From the NCBI GenBank assembly GCA_002746535.1, contig NVWA01000002.1, positions 77,029 to 141,028 on the forward strand: a stretch of DNA of 64,000 nt, given 5' to 3'. Positions within the stretch are counted from its first letter, which is position 1. Every line of letters begins with the position of its first letter. The notes beneath the pieces were generated by a model, which was not told the origin of the DNA, ran no database searches, and worked only from the letters and a program-made list of their open reading frames with translations. This document shows positions 9,150 to 19,157 of the stretch, in pieces. The DNA comes from Planctomycetota bacterium. Its GTDB lineage: Bacteria; Planctomycetota; GCA-2746535. Both the position numbers and the translations under genes were made by a program.

Positions 9150-9536
9150 TTAATTTAGATTCAATGTTGAAAGCATTTTTTGCAACTCATCCATTTTGAT
9201 AGGTTTTGCCAAAAACCCATCACAATTTAAACTATAAGCTCTTGTAATATTTTCTTTATCATCAAGGGCTGACACCATAACTATCTTTGTATGATCAAAT
9301 GTATTAATTTTCATTTTTAATTCGAAAGCTCGTATTTCTTTGAGAGCTTCCAGCCCTCTTTTAATTGGCATACTAATATCAAGGCAAATTAAATCATATT
9401 GATCTTCTGCAGATTCTTTAAAAGCATTGACTGCTTCTTGCCCATTAACGGCTACATGACAAACACCGTATTTACTCAACATCGAAACCAATAAATTTCG
9501 GCTGACAAAATTATCTTCTACAATAAGGATTTTCAT
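9150..9536 (-). CDS. stand-alone CheY-like receiver
   Basis: The 128-residue single receiver domain has an acidic pair at Glu7/Asp8, phospho-acceptor Asp53 (CLDISMP) and the conserved Lys111 (AKP). All residues needed for phosphotransfer are present and there is no output domain. A loop insertion near residues 70-83 is longer than in CheY. No kinase is adjacent. It is 42 bp downstream of a second receiver on the same strand. Confidence 0.85.
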   Translation of the reverse strand: MKILIVEDNFVSRNLLVSMLSKYGVCHVAVNGQEAVNAFKESAEDQYDLICLDISMPIKRGLEALKEIRAFELKMKINTFDHTKIVMVSALDDKENITRAYSLNCDGFLAKPIKMDELQKMLSTLNLN

Positions 9537-9578
9537 TTTTACTCAATGATTACATTTTAATTTCAGAGGTTATTTAAA

Positions 9579-9947
9579 TTAACAAGATTGAATTTTTGAT
9601 ATTGAATCGAGTGATAATTCTAATTCTTTAGGTTCTATAGGCTTATCAATCATTTTTATATACGCATTAGATTTCTTCAGAACATCCGTTAACTGTTTTG
9701 TGAAAAAACCTGAAATAACAATAAAACTTTGACTTGGATTTTGGTCAAACATTTTTTCAATCATTTCATCTCCACGCAAATTTGGCATTAGAAAATCTGT
9801 GATAATTACACTATACTCATTATTCTCACTATAGTGGCTTAAAGCTGTTAAAGGATCATTAAAACAAATCACATCATGCTTCTCACTTAAATAGGCTTTA
9901 AGCGCTTCGGTGATATTGACTTCATCGTCTACAATAAGAATTTTCAT
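9579..9947 (-). CDS. stand-alone receiver protein
   Basis: The protein is a single receiver domain. From the ATG at 9947 (MKILIVDDE) it is 122 residues with acidic pair Asp7/Asp8, acceptor Asp51 (IITDFLMP) and Lys in IDKP. The ORF-track start at 9971 adds eight residues not typical of the family; neither start has a strong ribosome site. It lacks an output domain. It probably belongs with the neighbouring receiver, but the partner kinase is not in the window. Confidence 0.8.
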   Translation of the reverse strand: MKILIVDDEVNITEALKAYLSEKHDVICFNDPLTALSHYSENNEYSVIITDFLMPNLRGDEMIEKMFDQNPSQSFIVISGFFTKQLTDVLKKSNAYIKMIDKPIEPKELELSLDSISKIQSC

Positions 9948-10157
9948 AAATACATATTTAAAATTAATCATTACCTTTAACAGTCATTATTCTATAATGA
10001 AAAGTAATAAAATCCATATGCTTAAATACCCAAATAAAAAGAGGCGTTTCGATGTGATAGTTTATCCCTCTAATATACTTAAATTAAAATAAATATTATT
10101 AATTGAACTCTTTGCAATAAATTGATAAAATAATGAAGATTCAATAAAGGGAAAATA

Positions 10158-10523
10158 ATGAGTGTGAAAATATTAATCGCAGACGACGACAACGATATTA
10201 GAGAATTAATCAAGAATATATTAATATTAGAAGATTACATTATTTTAGAAGCAGCAAATGGTGACGAGGCATTAAAAATATTAGACCAACAAGAAGTTAA
10301 TCTTTTGATTACTGATATTTTTATGCCAAAAATGAGTGGCATTGAACTCGCCGTCAAAATTAAAGCCCATTACGCAAATTTAAAAATATTAGGAATTACT
10401 GGTGGAGGAAATTTTGTCTCCTCAGATCAAGTTAAAATGATGTCCAATGATTTTTTTACATCATTTTTAAAGAAACCTTTTGAATACACCGAATTGATTG
10501 AAAAAGTAAAAGAATTATTATGA
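10158..10523 (+). CDS. stand-alone receiver protein
   Basis: The 121-residue receiver has acidic residues Asp9-11, acceptor Asp53 (LITDIFMP) and Lys in LKKPF. AAAGGG lies at good distance before the ATG. It is transcribed away from the two minus-strand receivers and converges with the glycosyltransferase gene. No output domain or adjacent kinase. Confidence 0.85.
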   Translation: MSVKILIADDDNDIRELIKNILILEDYIILEAANGDEALKILDQQEVNLLITDIFMPKMSGIELAVKIKAHYANLKILGITGGGNFVSSDQVKMMSNDFFTSFLKKPFEYTELIEKVKELL

Positions 10524-10562
10524 GAAGAACAACCCCACAAATCCTATTAGCTAATATGAAGA

Positions 10563-12107
10563 TTACTCCAATTTCGAAGTAGCTGCCTGCAACTGTTTAG
10601 AATTCCTACTAAACCAATAAAAAGCTTTATAGCGAAGCGTTATATAACCAAAACAAGTCATCCCGATTGCATAAGACAGAATAAACAATCCAAAAATATG
10701 AGTGCTAGCATAAGTATATTTATACAACGTGGCAAAAGCATAAATGCCTAAAGTAAGTTCAATTAAACAAAACAGCAAAGGCGTATTAGCCTGGTAAAGA
10801 CTTTTCTTTTTACTCACATCTGTACTACCACTTTTTGGGGTTCTGACAAATGCGGTTTTCTTTTTTGTAAATGCTTCTAAAACCGCTAAAGCATTGTTCA
10901 CACATAATCCTGTTCCTAACACCATCATAGCCGGAAAAGTTCTTATAGATTTTTTCCATTTTCCTAAAACGATACCACTACCAGTATACATAGCACATGG
11001 TGCCAAGGCACTTATCAAAATAAAGGACCATACAATATACAAGAGGTAATTCATTTCTACCTTTAAATTCTCGGCAATTCCCAAAACAGGAAACGTAAGA
11101 GTACATACAATTGTCATAAAAATGGCCACCGAATAATGAGTCATATGCAACATAGCTTCAATCTTTTCGTACCATGCTAATCTTTTAGATTTAATAATTC
11201 TTGGTGCTAACTTAATGGCTGTTTGCATGGATCCTTTTGCCCACCTTTTTTGCTGACTCTTTAATGCTATGACATCATTTGGAATTTCGGCTAAACAAAC
11301 ATTATCAAAATCATAGACAATCCGATAGCCTTCCATTTGCACTCTATAAGATAAATCCAAATCTTCGGTCAGTGTATCCCCTTGCCAACCACCTCCAGCA
11401 AGAATAGCACTTTTTCTCCAAACGCCACCGGTTCCATTAAAGTTCAAACACATGCCATAATAACTACGAGCTCCTTGTTCAGCAGCAAAGTGCCCATCAA
11501 TGCCTACACTTTGGGCTTTAGTGAGCCAATTTTCTTGGCTGTTAATATGACCCCATCTACCTTGAACACAAGCTACATCATCTTGTGCAGTAATAAGTGG
11601 AATAGCTCTTTTTAAAAATGATTTTGGCACAATAAAATCTGCATCAAAAATGGCTATAAACTCACCCTTACAAATCGTCATTCCATTAGCAAGAGCACCA
11701 GCTTTATAATCTTTGCGATCATGCCTACGAATCACACTAATGTTGATCCCTTGTGATCGAATGGTTTCTATTATTCTATTGACGATATCTACTGTTTCAT
11801 CATTGCTGTCATCCAAGATTTGAATCTCAAACTTATCTTTTGGATAATCCACTTCAGCGGCACTCAGCATAACTCGTTCAACTACCGATTTTTCATTGTA
11901 AAAAGGCAATTGAATTGTGACATATGGATATGTTTCTTCTTTTTGATTTAAAATATAATTATCAATAGACTCTTGAATTTTATTTCGTGATTTTTTTTGT
12001 CGCTTTAAGAAAAGGAATATCATTAAATAACAATGAGATCCATACACAGCTAAACAAAAGCTTGAAGCTACATATAAACTTAAAACAATGATTTCCCAAT
12101 TGGCCAT
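10563..12107 (-). CDS. membrane family 2 glycosyltransferase, CslA/C-like
   Basis: The 514-residue processive-type GT2 enzyme has an N-terminal membrane helix (about residues 5-33), a cytoplasmic catalytic domain, and a C-terminal block of about four to five membrane helices. Catalytic signatures are Asp100 in LDDS, the DAD motif at 155-157, TED at 247-249, and QQKRW at 285-289, which matches the QxxRW motif. The FNGTGGVWR and GGWQGDTLTEDLDL segments resemble plant CslA/CslC and their bacterial relatives, which make beta-mannan or beta-glucan from nucleotide sugars. The exact product cannot be told from sequence. The start is 21 bp from the arsM-like stop, so co-transcription is possible. Confidence 0.85.
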   Translation of the reverse strand: MANWEIIVLSLYVASSFCLAVYGSHCYLMIFLFLKRQKKSRNKIQESIDNYILNQKEETYPYVTIQLPFYNEKSVVERVMLSAAEVDYPKDKFEIQILDDSNDETVDIVNRIIETIRSQGINISVIRRHDRKDYKAGALANGMTICKGEFIAIFDADFIVPKSFLKRAIPLITAQDDVACVQGRWGHINSQENWLTKAQSVGIDGHFAAEQGARSYYGMCLNFNGTGGVWRKSAILAGGGWQGDTLTEDLDLSYRVQMEGYRIVYDFDNVCLAEIPNDVIALKSQQKRWAKGSMQTAIKLAPRIIKSKRLAWYEKIEAMLHMTHYSVAIFMTIVCTLTFPVLGIAENLKVEMNYLLYIVWSFILISALAPCAMYTGSGIVLGKWKKSIRTFPAMMVLGTGLCVNNALAVLEAFTKKKTAFVRTPKSGSTDVSKKKSLYQANTPLLFCLIELTLGIYAFATLYKYTYASTHIFGLFILSYAIGMTCFGYITLRYKAFYWFSRNSKQLQAATSKLE

Positions 12108-12127
12108 AGTTTTAATTTATTTCTTTT

Positions 12128-13216
12128 TTAACAACAGCCTGGCCCAGAACAATCACCCATAGCAGATTGATTGTTGGTATCAGAATCTGGCCCACAATTA
12201 AAAATTCCGACATGCTCACTAAAATCACCCTTAAAAACAAAATGATCTTTAAAACGAGTTTCATTTAACATTTTATAGGTATTCCCACATACGGGGACAA
12301 TTTTATTCTTTTGAAAGGTATGATGATCATCAAGAATAAAAGCGTCAGGCGACTCACTTAATGTACCTAAATATTTTACCTGATGGCCAAAATCTTCACA
12401 GTCATCTTCTAAGTCTGCTATTTTAAACAGTCGATACCCTGTAGAATAAAAAGTAGTCACTCCAATTTTTTCAGCGACTTCTTTATTCGTAATATCTAGA
12501 ACTCGATTAGCATATACACGTGGATCAAAAAAGCCGGCCTTGCGAGCAACTCTTTCAAAATCATTCCAATAGAGAGCACCACCTAAGCATTCACCTAAAA
12601 GGACTTTGTCTTCTTTAAATGCCTCAGGTAATCTTCTGTCAGAATAAACATCTGAGAAATAAAACTCTCCGCCTGGTTTCAAAACACGATAGACCTGTTC
12701 TACTACTCGATCTTTTTGAGGTGATAAATTTAAAACACAATTTGATATAACGACATCGAAATAATTATCTGCCAGGTCAAGATTTTCCATCTCTTCAATA
12801 AAACCTTTTACAAAAGTCACATTAGATTTTTTATATCCAAACTTTTGTGTATGAAAATCAAGGTGACGGTTGGCAACATCCAACTGCTCATCGGTCATAT
12901 CAATCCCAACAATTTCACCTTCTTCACCAACCAGCTGCGATGCTAAATAACAATCTCGTCCAGTACCACATCCTAAATCTAAAATCTTTTTGCCTTTTAA
13001 TACCAAAGGCAATGGCGAGCCACAACCGTAAAATTTGTCTAACACTTCTGGGTGAATATTCTTAATAACTTCTCGTAAATAATGCGGGAAGCTTGAAGAC
13101 TCACAGCAAGCACTTGTTTTTAAATCCTTGTTAGTATCCAATACTCTTCCATAGTAGTCTTGAACATCTTCTCTCATTTGATCTGTAGTCACGATTTTAT
13201 TTACCTTTTCAATCAT
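12128..13216 (-). CDS. arsM: arsenite S-adenosylmethionine methyltransferase
   Basis: The 362-residue methyltransferase has a Rossmann SAM site (ILDLGCGTGRD, about residues 78-88) and the ArsM signatures SNCVLNLSP and GECLGGALYW. Four cysteines (37, 65, 160, 210) are spaced like the catalytic cysteines 44, 72, 174 and 224 of the algal enzyme CmArsM: each pair of offsets is constant (7, 7, 14, 14). In the family these bind As(III) and form relay disulfides during methylation. The C-terminus ends in a Cys-rich GDCSGPGCC tail that could bind metalloid. No arsR, arsB or arsC is adjacent. Confidence 0.88.
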   Translation of the reverse strand: MIEKVNKIVTTDQMREDVQDYYGRVLDTNKDLKTSACCESSSFPHYLREVIKNIHPEVLDKFYGCGSPLPLVLKGKKILDLGCGTGRDCYLASQLVGEEGEIVGIDMTDEQLDVANRHLDFHTQKFGYKKSNVTFVKGFIEEMENLDLADNYFDVVISNCVLNLSPQKDRVVEQVYRVLKPGGEFYFSDVYSDRRLPEAFKEDKVLLGECLGGALYWNDFERVARKAGFFDPRVYANRVLDITNKEVAEKIGVTTFYSTGYRLFKIADLEDDCEDFGHQVKYLGTLSESPDAFILDDHHTFQKNKIVPVCGNTYKMLNETRFKDHFVFKGDFSEHVGIFNCGPDSDTNNQSAMGDCSGPGCC

Positions 13217-13406
13217 TAAATTAAGACCTAATCATAAACAGCAAAACTATCATCTTGCTATTGTCAGATAAAAGGCCGGAACCTTACAAAAAAAGATGGG
13301 ATTATAAATAATAACAATAGGTGGTAAACATTAAAAGAAGCCATAAATTAAATAATGATCTATTCGGCAAGAATTAACTCAACTGATGAATCAAGAAATT
13401 AAAATT

Positions 13407-14057
13407 CTAGCTAATTGCACTATTAGATTTAATCACGTAGACACCATAACTAGCAAATAAATTGAATCCGAACATATTATTTTGCACTTTGACTTTTGTT
13501 GAATTATCAGACAAACTCAATTGTAGTGGTGGTTTAGAATAAAAGTATTTGTTGATCACGTTGATATTGTTTTTTCGACAAGCTAATTCAAAATCCTTCA
13601 ATGTACAAAGGTGAATATTCGGTGTGTTATACCAATCAAAAGGGAACGCCTCTGTAACCGGCATATGCCCCCTAAACAATAAATCAATTCTAGTTTTCCA
13701 ATGGCCAAAATTTGAAATACCAACTATACACGTTTTCCCGACTCGCAACATTTCAGTCAATAAATCAATAGGATGATGAAGCACCTGCAAGGTTTCGTTC
13801 AAAATAACATAATCAAAGGATGATTTATCAAAAAGCGCCAAACCTTCATCCAAATTTGAGTTAACGACATTGAGACCTTTCGACAAACATTTAAATATTT
13901 TATCCTGATTTATTTCAATTCCAGTTACATTAATTCTTTTAGTGTTCTTTAAATAATGCAAAAAAGTTCCTTCGCCACAACCTAAGTCTAGTACATTACA
14001 TTCTGGCTCAATCAACTCTGCAATTAATTTTAAATCTTCCCGAATAGTTTCAATCAT
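13407..14057 (-). CDS. metW: MetW-type methyltransferase-fold protein
   Basis: The 216-residue protein has a class I SAM-binding motif (VLDLGCGEGTFLHYL) and the MetW pattern (NETLQVLHHP, VGISNFGHWKTR, PFDWYNTPNIHLCT). MetW is encoded with MetX in many bacteria and is needed for, or supports, homoserine acylation. Here its ATG follows directly on the metX stop, with no gap, so the two are translationally coupled. Confidence 0.9.
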   Translation of the reverse strand: MIETIREDLKLIAELIEPECNVLDLGCGEGTFLHYLKNTKRINVTGIEINQDKIFKCLSKGLNVVNSNLDEGLALFDKSSFDYVILNETLQVLHHPIDLLTEMLRVGKTCIVGISNFGHWKTRIDLLFRGHMPVTEAFPFDWYNTPNIHLCTLKDFELACRKNNINVINKYFYSKPPLQLSLSDNSTKVKVQNNMFGFNLFASYGVYVIKSNSAIS

Positions 14058-15239
14058 TTAATTACGCTCCGGCAGAGCTTCTAAAAAGGCTGTCAAATAA
14101 CCAGATAAATATTTATCTTCTAACAAAAAGGCATCGTGCCCCTTCTCTGTTCTTATTTCACTAAAAGAAACATCTACCCCAACTTTCATCATTGATTTAA
14201 CAATTTTTTTAGAATGATACGTTGGGTATAACCAATCAGAACTATAAGAAATAACCAAGACTCTACTATTTACCTTCTCAAAAGCCTTTTCTAGATTACC
14301 GTATCTTTTGGCTAAATCAAAGTGGTCAATGGCTTTGGTAATTACCAAGTAACTGTTCGCATCGAACCTTTTATTAAATGTAGCTCCCTGATGTCTTAAA
14401 TAAGATTCAATTTGAAATACTGTGTCGACCCCTAGATCGTATTCATAACCTTGTTTATTTTTAGTCTCGCCACCATCGAAGTTTTGAATTTTTCGTCCAA
14501 ACTTTTCACCCATGCTTTCATCAGATAAATATGTAATATGCCCAATCATTCGCGCAACACTTAGACCTTCTTGGGGCGTTACGTCAGAATCGTAATATGC
14601 TCCACTTTGAAAATTTTTGTCACTCAATATCGCTTGACGACCTACTTCATTAAAAGCAATGCATTGGGCTGAATGAGAACTCGTTGACGCAATTACAACT
14701 GTTCCTTTAACATTTACACTATTTTCTACGGCCCAAACTAAAGCTTGCATACCCCCCATCGAGCCACCGATTACGGCTAATAATTGCTCTATGCCAAAGT
14801 TATCTATTAATTTCTTTTGGGCTCTTACCATGTCAAATACTGTAACAAAAGGGAAATCAAGGCCGTAGGGTTTATTTGTCTCTGAATTAATATCCGAAGG
14901 ACCAGTAGACCCGGCACAACCTCCTATAACATTTGAACAAATAATAAAGTATTTCTTGGTATCCAAAGGTTTTCCTGGCCCAATAATATTATCCCACCAA
15001 CCTGGTTTGTCATCTGAACTATTATTAAAACCAGCTACATGTGCATCACCAGACAAGGCATGCAATATTAAAATAGCATTTGACTTATCATCATTTAGGT
15101 GACCGTATGTTTCATAGGCTAAGTTGATATTTTTTAAGATTTTACCACTATCAAGCTTAAGGGCATCTTCCCCCTCACCTGCAAAAGAAAAAACTTTTCT
15201 CTCTACAATACCAACTGAATTTGGATCTGAATTTTCCAT
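14058..15239 (-). CDS. metX: homoserine O-acetyltransferase
   Basis: The 393-residue alpha/beta hydrolase-fold acyltransferase converts homoserine and acetyl-CoA to O-acetylhomoserine for methionine synthesis. The nucleophile serine is in GGSMGGMQ, and the Asp and His of the triad are in SDWLYP and KGHDAFL. HALSGDAH and the GWWDNIIGPGK block are typical. Some family members succinylate instead; acyl specificity is not proven here. I looked for a SAM riboswitch in the 160-bp leader and saw none. A TATAAT box lies in the leader. Confidence 0.92.
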   Translation of the reverse strand: MENSDPNSVGIVERKVFSFAGEGEDALKLDSGKILKNINLAYETYGHLNDDKSNAILILHALSGDAHVAGFNNSSDDKPGWWDNIIGPGKPLDTKKYFIICSNVIGGCAGSTGPSDINSETNKPYGLDFPFVTVFDMVRAQKKLIDNFGIEQLLAVIGGSMGGMQALVWAVENSVNVKGTVVIASTSSHSAQCIAFNEVGRQAILSDKNFQSGAYYDSDVTPQEGLSVARMIGHITYLSDESMGEKFGRKIQNFDGGETKNKQGYEYDLGVDTVFQIESYLRHQGATFNKRFDANSYLVITKAIDHFDLAKRYGNLEKAFEKVNSRVLVISYSSDWLYPTYHSKKIVKSMMKVGVDVSFSEIRTEKGHDAFLLEDKYLSGYLTAFLEALPERN

Positions 15240-15401
15240 GTAACTATTTCAATAAAAAATTCGTGGGATTATACTAATCAGAAATGATTTTGGATACCAT
15301 AATACAGTAATCACTCATGATTATCTTAAAAAGAAAAAACGCATAAGAGTGGATTTTAAAGCCCTAAGGCATAAATTAACAAGAAAGACTAACTAAAATT
15401 A

Positions 15402-16262
15402 TTAGGCTATTTGCACGTCTTCTTCACATAGAATCTGCGAAAGTATTTTGTGAACGCTATTCGTCTCAAATGGTTTCGGCAAGAAATATACAGGATTCTT
15501 ATTACCAACTTTATTTAGTATTCCCTGCTTTGGATAATCAGAATAAGCAGAACAGAAAATTAAATCAGCATCTGGATAAATTTCTCTGATTTGACAACAA
15601 GCGTCTATCCCATCCATTCCAGGAGCCATTCTAATATCCATAAAAATGACATCTATAGGACAACCTATCTCTATATGGTTTTTTATAATTCCAATCGCTT
15701 CTTCACCGCTATAAGCTGAAATTACATGATAATCAAAAGATTGCCCTATTTGCTCACTATCTTCTGTGATATCAAACAAACCATTACTTAAGGCATCTAC
15801 TTTTTTATTGAAATCTAAATAGTTACAAAGTATCTTTTTAAAATCTTCATGAATATTTTCGTTGTCATCGACAACCATTATATTTCTTCTTATAGCATTA
15901 ACCGCAGATGTTTTTACTTTGCTGATATCATCAATAATATTTTCCCATTTTAACGGTCTAAAATATTTTTGATCAAAGCCATTAATGATTTCTACATCCA
16001 TCGAAAAACATAATTCCTCTTCCATCAATCCAATAAAATGTTTGCCTTGATAATTCTTTTTGAGTAATCCAAAAGCAACTTTTTCTGAATTCGATTCCTT
16101 CGATGAATTTAATATAACGACATCAATATCTAACGTAGCTGAAAATTTAACAGCTTCAGTACATGACTTCACCGAATAAACTTCATGTCCAACATTATCA
16201 AAGATCTTTTGCAGGATCATGCTGATGGAAGACTTTTTCTCGATGATTAAGATTCGGGCCAT
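15402..16262 (-). CDS. tandem receiver protein with degenerate first receiver
   Basis: The 286-residue protein has two receiver-like domains. The first (about 1-115) has lost the chemistry: EKK replaces the acidic pocket, Asn52 replaces the acceptor Asp, and RPL replaces KP. The second (about 126-280) is complete, with Asp132/Asp133, acceptor Asp209 (FMDIRM) and Lys263 (PKPF). It carries an extra loop of about 25 residues (about 150-178) after helix 1. It has no DNA-binding or enzymatic output domain. It lies 264 bp downstream of the transducer gene on the same strand and is probably its response component. Confidence 0.82.
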   Translation of the reverse strand: MARILIIEKKSSISMILQKIFDNVGHEVYSVKSCTEAVKFSATLDIDVVILNSSKESNSEKVAFGLLKKNYQGKHFIGLMEEELCFSMDVEIINGFDQKYFRPLKWENIIDDISKVKTSAVNAIRRNIMVVDDNENIHEDFKKILCNYLDFNKKVDALSNGLFDITEDSEQIGQSFDYHVISAYSGEEAIGIIKNHIEIGCPIDVIFMDIRMAPGMDGIDACCQIREIYPDADLIFCSAYSDYPKQGILNKVGNKNPVYFLPKPFETNSVHKILSQILCEEDVQIA

Positions 16263-16526
16263 TAGGACAATTATTTCCTATACATTATTATTAATACACT
16301 ATGGAACATTCTCCTTCATAATAGCTGAGAGATCAACTATTCAAAGTCACTATTTTAAGATTCTAAAATTTTCGGCTTAAACTTGCCGTATTGTAATTTT
16401 AAATTGAAAAAATTAACGCAAATCATTAATTAGTAAGTAGTTAGGAGAAATAATTGCCTAAAATGGAAAGCTAAATTACAAGCTTATTTTGTAATTAGTT
16501 TATTAACTCTTTTTAGCAACAGCAGT

Positions 16527-18440
16527 TTAAACTTTAAATCTATCTATTAAAGCTTTGAGAGAGATTGCTTTTTCTTCAACAACGTCAACACATTCATCAA
16601 CTGATTTTCCAGATTTATTAGTTTCGGTTATCAAATGAAGTACTTCATTAATACCTTCACTTATTTCTTTTAATTCATCTGACGAAGATCCCATTTTAGA
16701 TGAGATTTGCCTAACAAGGGATTCAACACTGCTTGCATACTCCGACATATCTTTTGATAGCTCGGCATTTTTTTTAATATCTTTAGCTGAGTCAACTAAA
16801 CAATTTAATACGTCTGAAACACCTTTATTTAAAGGATTAAATCGTTTTAATGTTAAATGAGATTGATCTTTAATAGCTGAAATCATCTTACCAATTTCAG
16901 CAGCGGATTCTTCAGTTTGCTTTGCTAAATTTTTCACCTCATCGGCAACAACTTTAAATCCTCTACCGGCTTCACCAGCCCTAGTAGCTTCAATATTAGC
17001 ATTTAATGATAGTAATTTTGTTTTTTCAGAAATAGATTTTATAGCATTAAGTACTGTATCAATATTGGTAGAAACTTTTGCCAAAATCTCCAAAGATTCT
17101 GTAGTTTCTGCAGCTTGTTCATTTGCAAATTCGGCTACTTTGGTTACGTGCTCCATATCATCAGCAATATTTAATAATGACTCACTCATATTACAGACAA
17201 TTAAATTTAATTCTGACACGTCTTCTGAAGATTTATCCGCAAACTCTAAAATTGAAGCAGAGTTTTCAGATATCGTTTCAGATCTATTAGCCATTAGGAT
17301 TGTTTTCTCCTCCATGATGTTACTTTGATCAATTAGTTTAACCGACGTTTTACTTAAATCTTGAGACACGTCATTTAAGCCACTTGTATCATTTTTAACC
17401 GATATAATTATTTTTTGAATCGTCTCTACAAATTGATTAAAGTTCATAGATATCCGACCAACTTCATCATTCGATGATTTCGGCAACCTTTGAGTTAAAT
17501 CACCTTCGCCACTTGATATTCCAAAAAGCATTGAATCTACCTTAGTCAACGGATCTGTCATCCTTTTGATTAAAAAAATTGAAATTAGGCCACCAAGAAC
17601 TAAAGTAATAATTGTAGCATAGATAATACTTCTCAACATATTAGTAGATAACTGATGATATTGCAAAGTTGAAATCTGACCCACAATTGAAAGTTTTTTA
17701 TGCCAGTTTTTAAAATCTAGTTTCGGTACAAATAAATAATCATTTCCCCACTCAAGCCTTAAATTAACTTTAGATTTATTTTTCATAGCCTCTGAAATTT
17801 CAAATAATCCCTTTTTACTTTTTAATGAACTCCCAATGAATTTACCATTACTCAAAAAACTAACATTCGTTTTACTAATTTCAAAAATTTCTTTTGCAAA
17901 AATATCATCAAAGTAAAATCCAAAAATCAAAACACCAACAGGATCCTCTTTATCACCAATTGGTGCGCCAATAATCAATGCTAATTTCTGATCCTTGCGT
18001 ACGGTAAGCCTAATATCAGTTTTTCCATTTGAAGTAATTTTTTCCATAAATAATGCTAACTTTTCAACTTCATCTTCTATTAAACCACCATCCAAACTTG
18101 CCAACAATTCATTATCAACATCCAGGACATCAAATATTTGAACAGATAATCTGGATTTAATTCCTCTGGTTGTATCAGTAACGGTATTTGTATCTCCATC
18201 TTCGACGACTGCTTGCAGCATGGGCGATTGACTTATTGAACCCATTAATTCTTTAATAGATTCAATTTTTTTTTGAATTATTTTATTAATACTATCACAA
18301 TGAGCGGCAACTACTTGATCGATGTTTTTATTCCTAATTTTATTTATCTCTTCATTACAAACATATAAAAAGGAACATGACAACAGAACACTCATAAATA
18401 AAATAATAAGTAAAATTTTAATTTTTATAGAGAACATCAT
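16527..18440 (-). CDS. methyl-accepting chemotaxis-type transducer
   Basis: The 637-residue protein has TM1 (about 8-27), an extracytoplasmic sensor domain (about 30-268, Cache-like by pattern), TM2 (about 271-292), HAMP (about 293-347) and a long coiled-coil signalling domain. The hairpin tip ([24 protein letters not shown], about 480-502) is the CheA/CheW contact region. The start codon overlaps the stop of the cytochrome P460 gene by one base (TAATG). No CheA, CheW, CheR or CheB is in the window. Operon context suggests it senses the state or product of the upstream redox proteins. Confidence 0.9.
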   Translation of the reverse strand: MMFSIKIKILLIILFMSVLLSCSFLYVCNEEINKIRNKNIDQVVAAHCDSINKIIQKKIESIKELMGSISQSPMLQAVVEDGDTNTVTDTTRGIKSRLSVQIFDVLDVDNELLASLDGGLIEDEVEKLALFMEKITSNGKTDIRLTVRKDQKLALIIGAPIGDKEDPVGVLIFGFYFDDIFAKEIFEISKTNVSFLSNGKFIGSSLKSKKGLFEISEAMKNKSKVNLRLEWGNDYLFVPKLDFKNWHKKLSIVGQISTLQYHQLSTNMLRSIIYATIITLVLGGLISIFLIKRMTDPLTKVDSMLFGISSGEGDLTQRLPKSSNDEVGRISMNFNQFVETIQKIIISVKNDTSGLNDVSQDLSKTSVKLIDQSNIMEEKTILMANRSETISENSASILEFADKSSEDVSELNLIVCNMSESLLNIADDMEHVTKVAEFANEQAAETTESLEILAKVSTNIDTVLNAIKSISEKTKLLSLNANIEATRAGEAGRGFKVVADEVKNLAKQTEESAAEIGKMISAIKDQSHLTLKRFNPLNKGVSDVLNCLVDSAKDIKKNAELSKDMSEYASSVESLVRQISSKMGSSSDELKEISEGINEVLHLITETNKSGKSVDECVDVVEEKAISLKALIDRFKV

Positions 18441-19138
18441 TATTTTGCTTGAACATTAAAAAGTTTCTTATATTTAGATCGCAATGCTGTTGAAAAGACA
18501 TAGTCACGGTCAGGGATATTTTGGTGACATTCAATACATGCTTTTTGTAACCCAATCGCACCAGATTTGCCTTTCATCAAGACAGTTCCGCTAGAGGAAT
18601 TTATCCACGAATATCGCCAATTACCATTTTTTGAATCATAGCCTACTGGCATTTTTTCCATAATTGCAATTGTTCCTTGATCAGAGGGCATATTCTTTTT
18701 AACAAAATAGTGCTCTTTTAAAAAAATTGTTCCTTCTGGATAGTTTTCAAAAGTGGGTTCATCTTCTATTTCATCAACATCTTCATCATCTGATAAATAA
18801 AATTTAGAAAATTGTTTATAGTTAGCTGAATATATTTCTGGATTTTTATTTACATAAATTACGACCATTTGTTGCCAATGTAAACCAGAGAACTCATAAT
18901 CAGTCAATCGATGCCAATTCTTTCTATAATTTCCAAACCGTTTTTTCAATTTTTCAGGAAATTTAAAATCTCCCATGAAATTAAAACCGTCAGAAGAAAT
19001 CTTAATCTGAGGATTCTTATTAAACTCTAAAATATTGTTACTTTTGGTACTGGGCCTACTCATAAAAAAAAGTGGAGACCAGATCAAAACAATCAACAGA
19101 GCAATTAAAACTGGATAAAAAGGCTTCAGCTTAGACAT
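18440..19138 (-). CDS. membrane-anchored cytochrome P460-family protein
   Basis: I prefer the ATG at 19138 (232 residues, GAGAG upstream) over the TTG at 19153. There is one N-terminal membrane helix (about residues 7-27), then a periplasmic domain ending in a c-type haem motif CIECH (about 201-205). The segment before it ([19 protein letters not shown]... [16 protein letters not shown]) matches the cytochrome P460 pattern, a family of mono-haem proteins that can oxidise hydroxylamine or bind NO. An acidic stretch ([11 protein letters not shown]) precedes the core. It is one base from the transducer gene and four bases from the cupredoxin gene. Confidence 0.78.
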   Translation of the reverse strand: MSKLKPFYPVLIALLIVLIWSPLFFMSRPSTKSNNILEFNKNPQIKISSDGFNFMGDFKFPEKLKKRFGNYRKNWHRLTDYEFSGLHWQQMVVIYVNKNPEIYSANYKQFSKFYLSDDEDVDEIEDEPTFENYPEGTIFLKEHYFVKKNMPSDQGTIAIMEKMPVGYDSKNGNWRYSWINSSSGTVLMKGKSGAIGLQKACIECHQNIPDRDYVFSTALRSKYKKLFNVQAK

Positions 19139-19157
19139 AAATTGAGCTCTCAATAAA

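Noticed and set aside
15240-15401. Possible SAM riboswitch before metX
   Set aside because: I read the leader on the coding strand and saw neither the SAM-I core nor a SAM-II-like pseudoknot; only a TATAAT box is visible.
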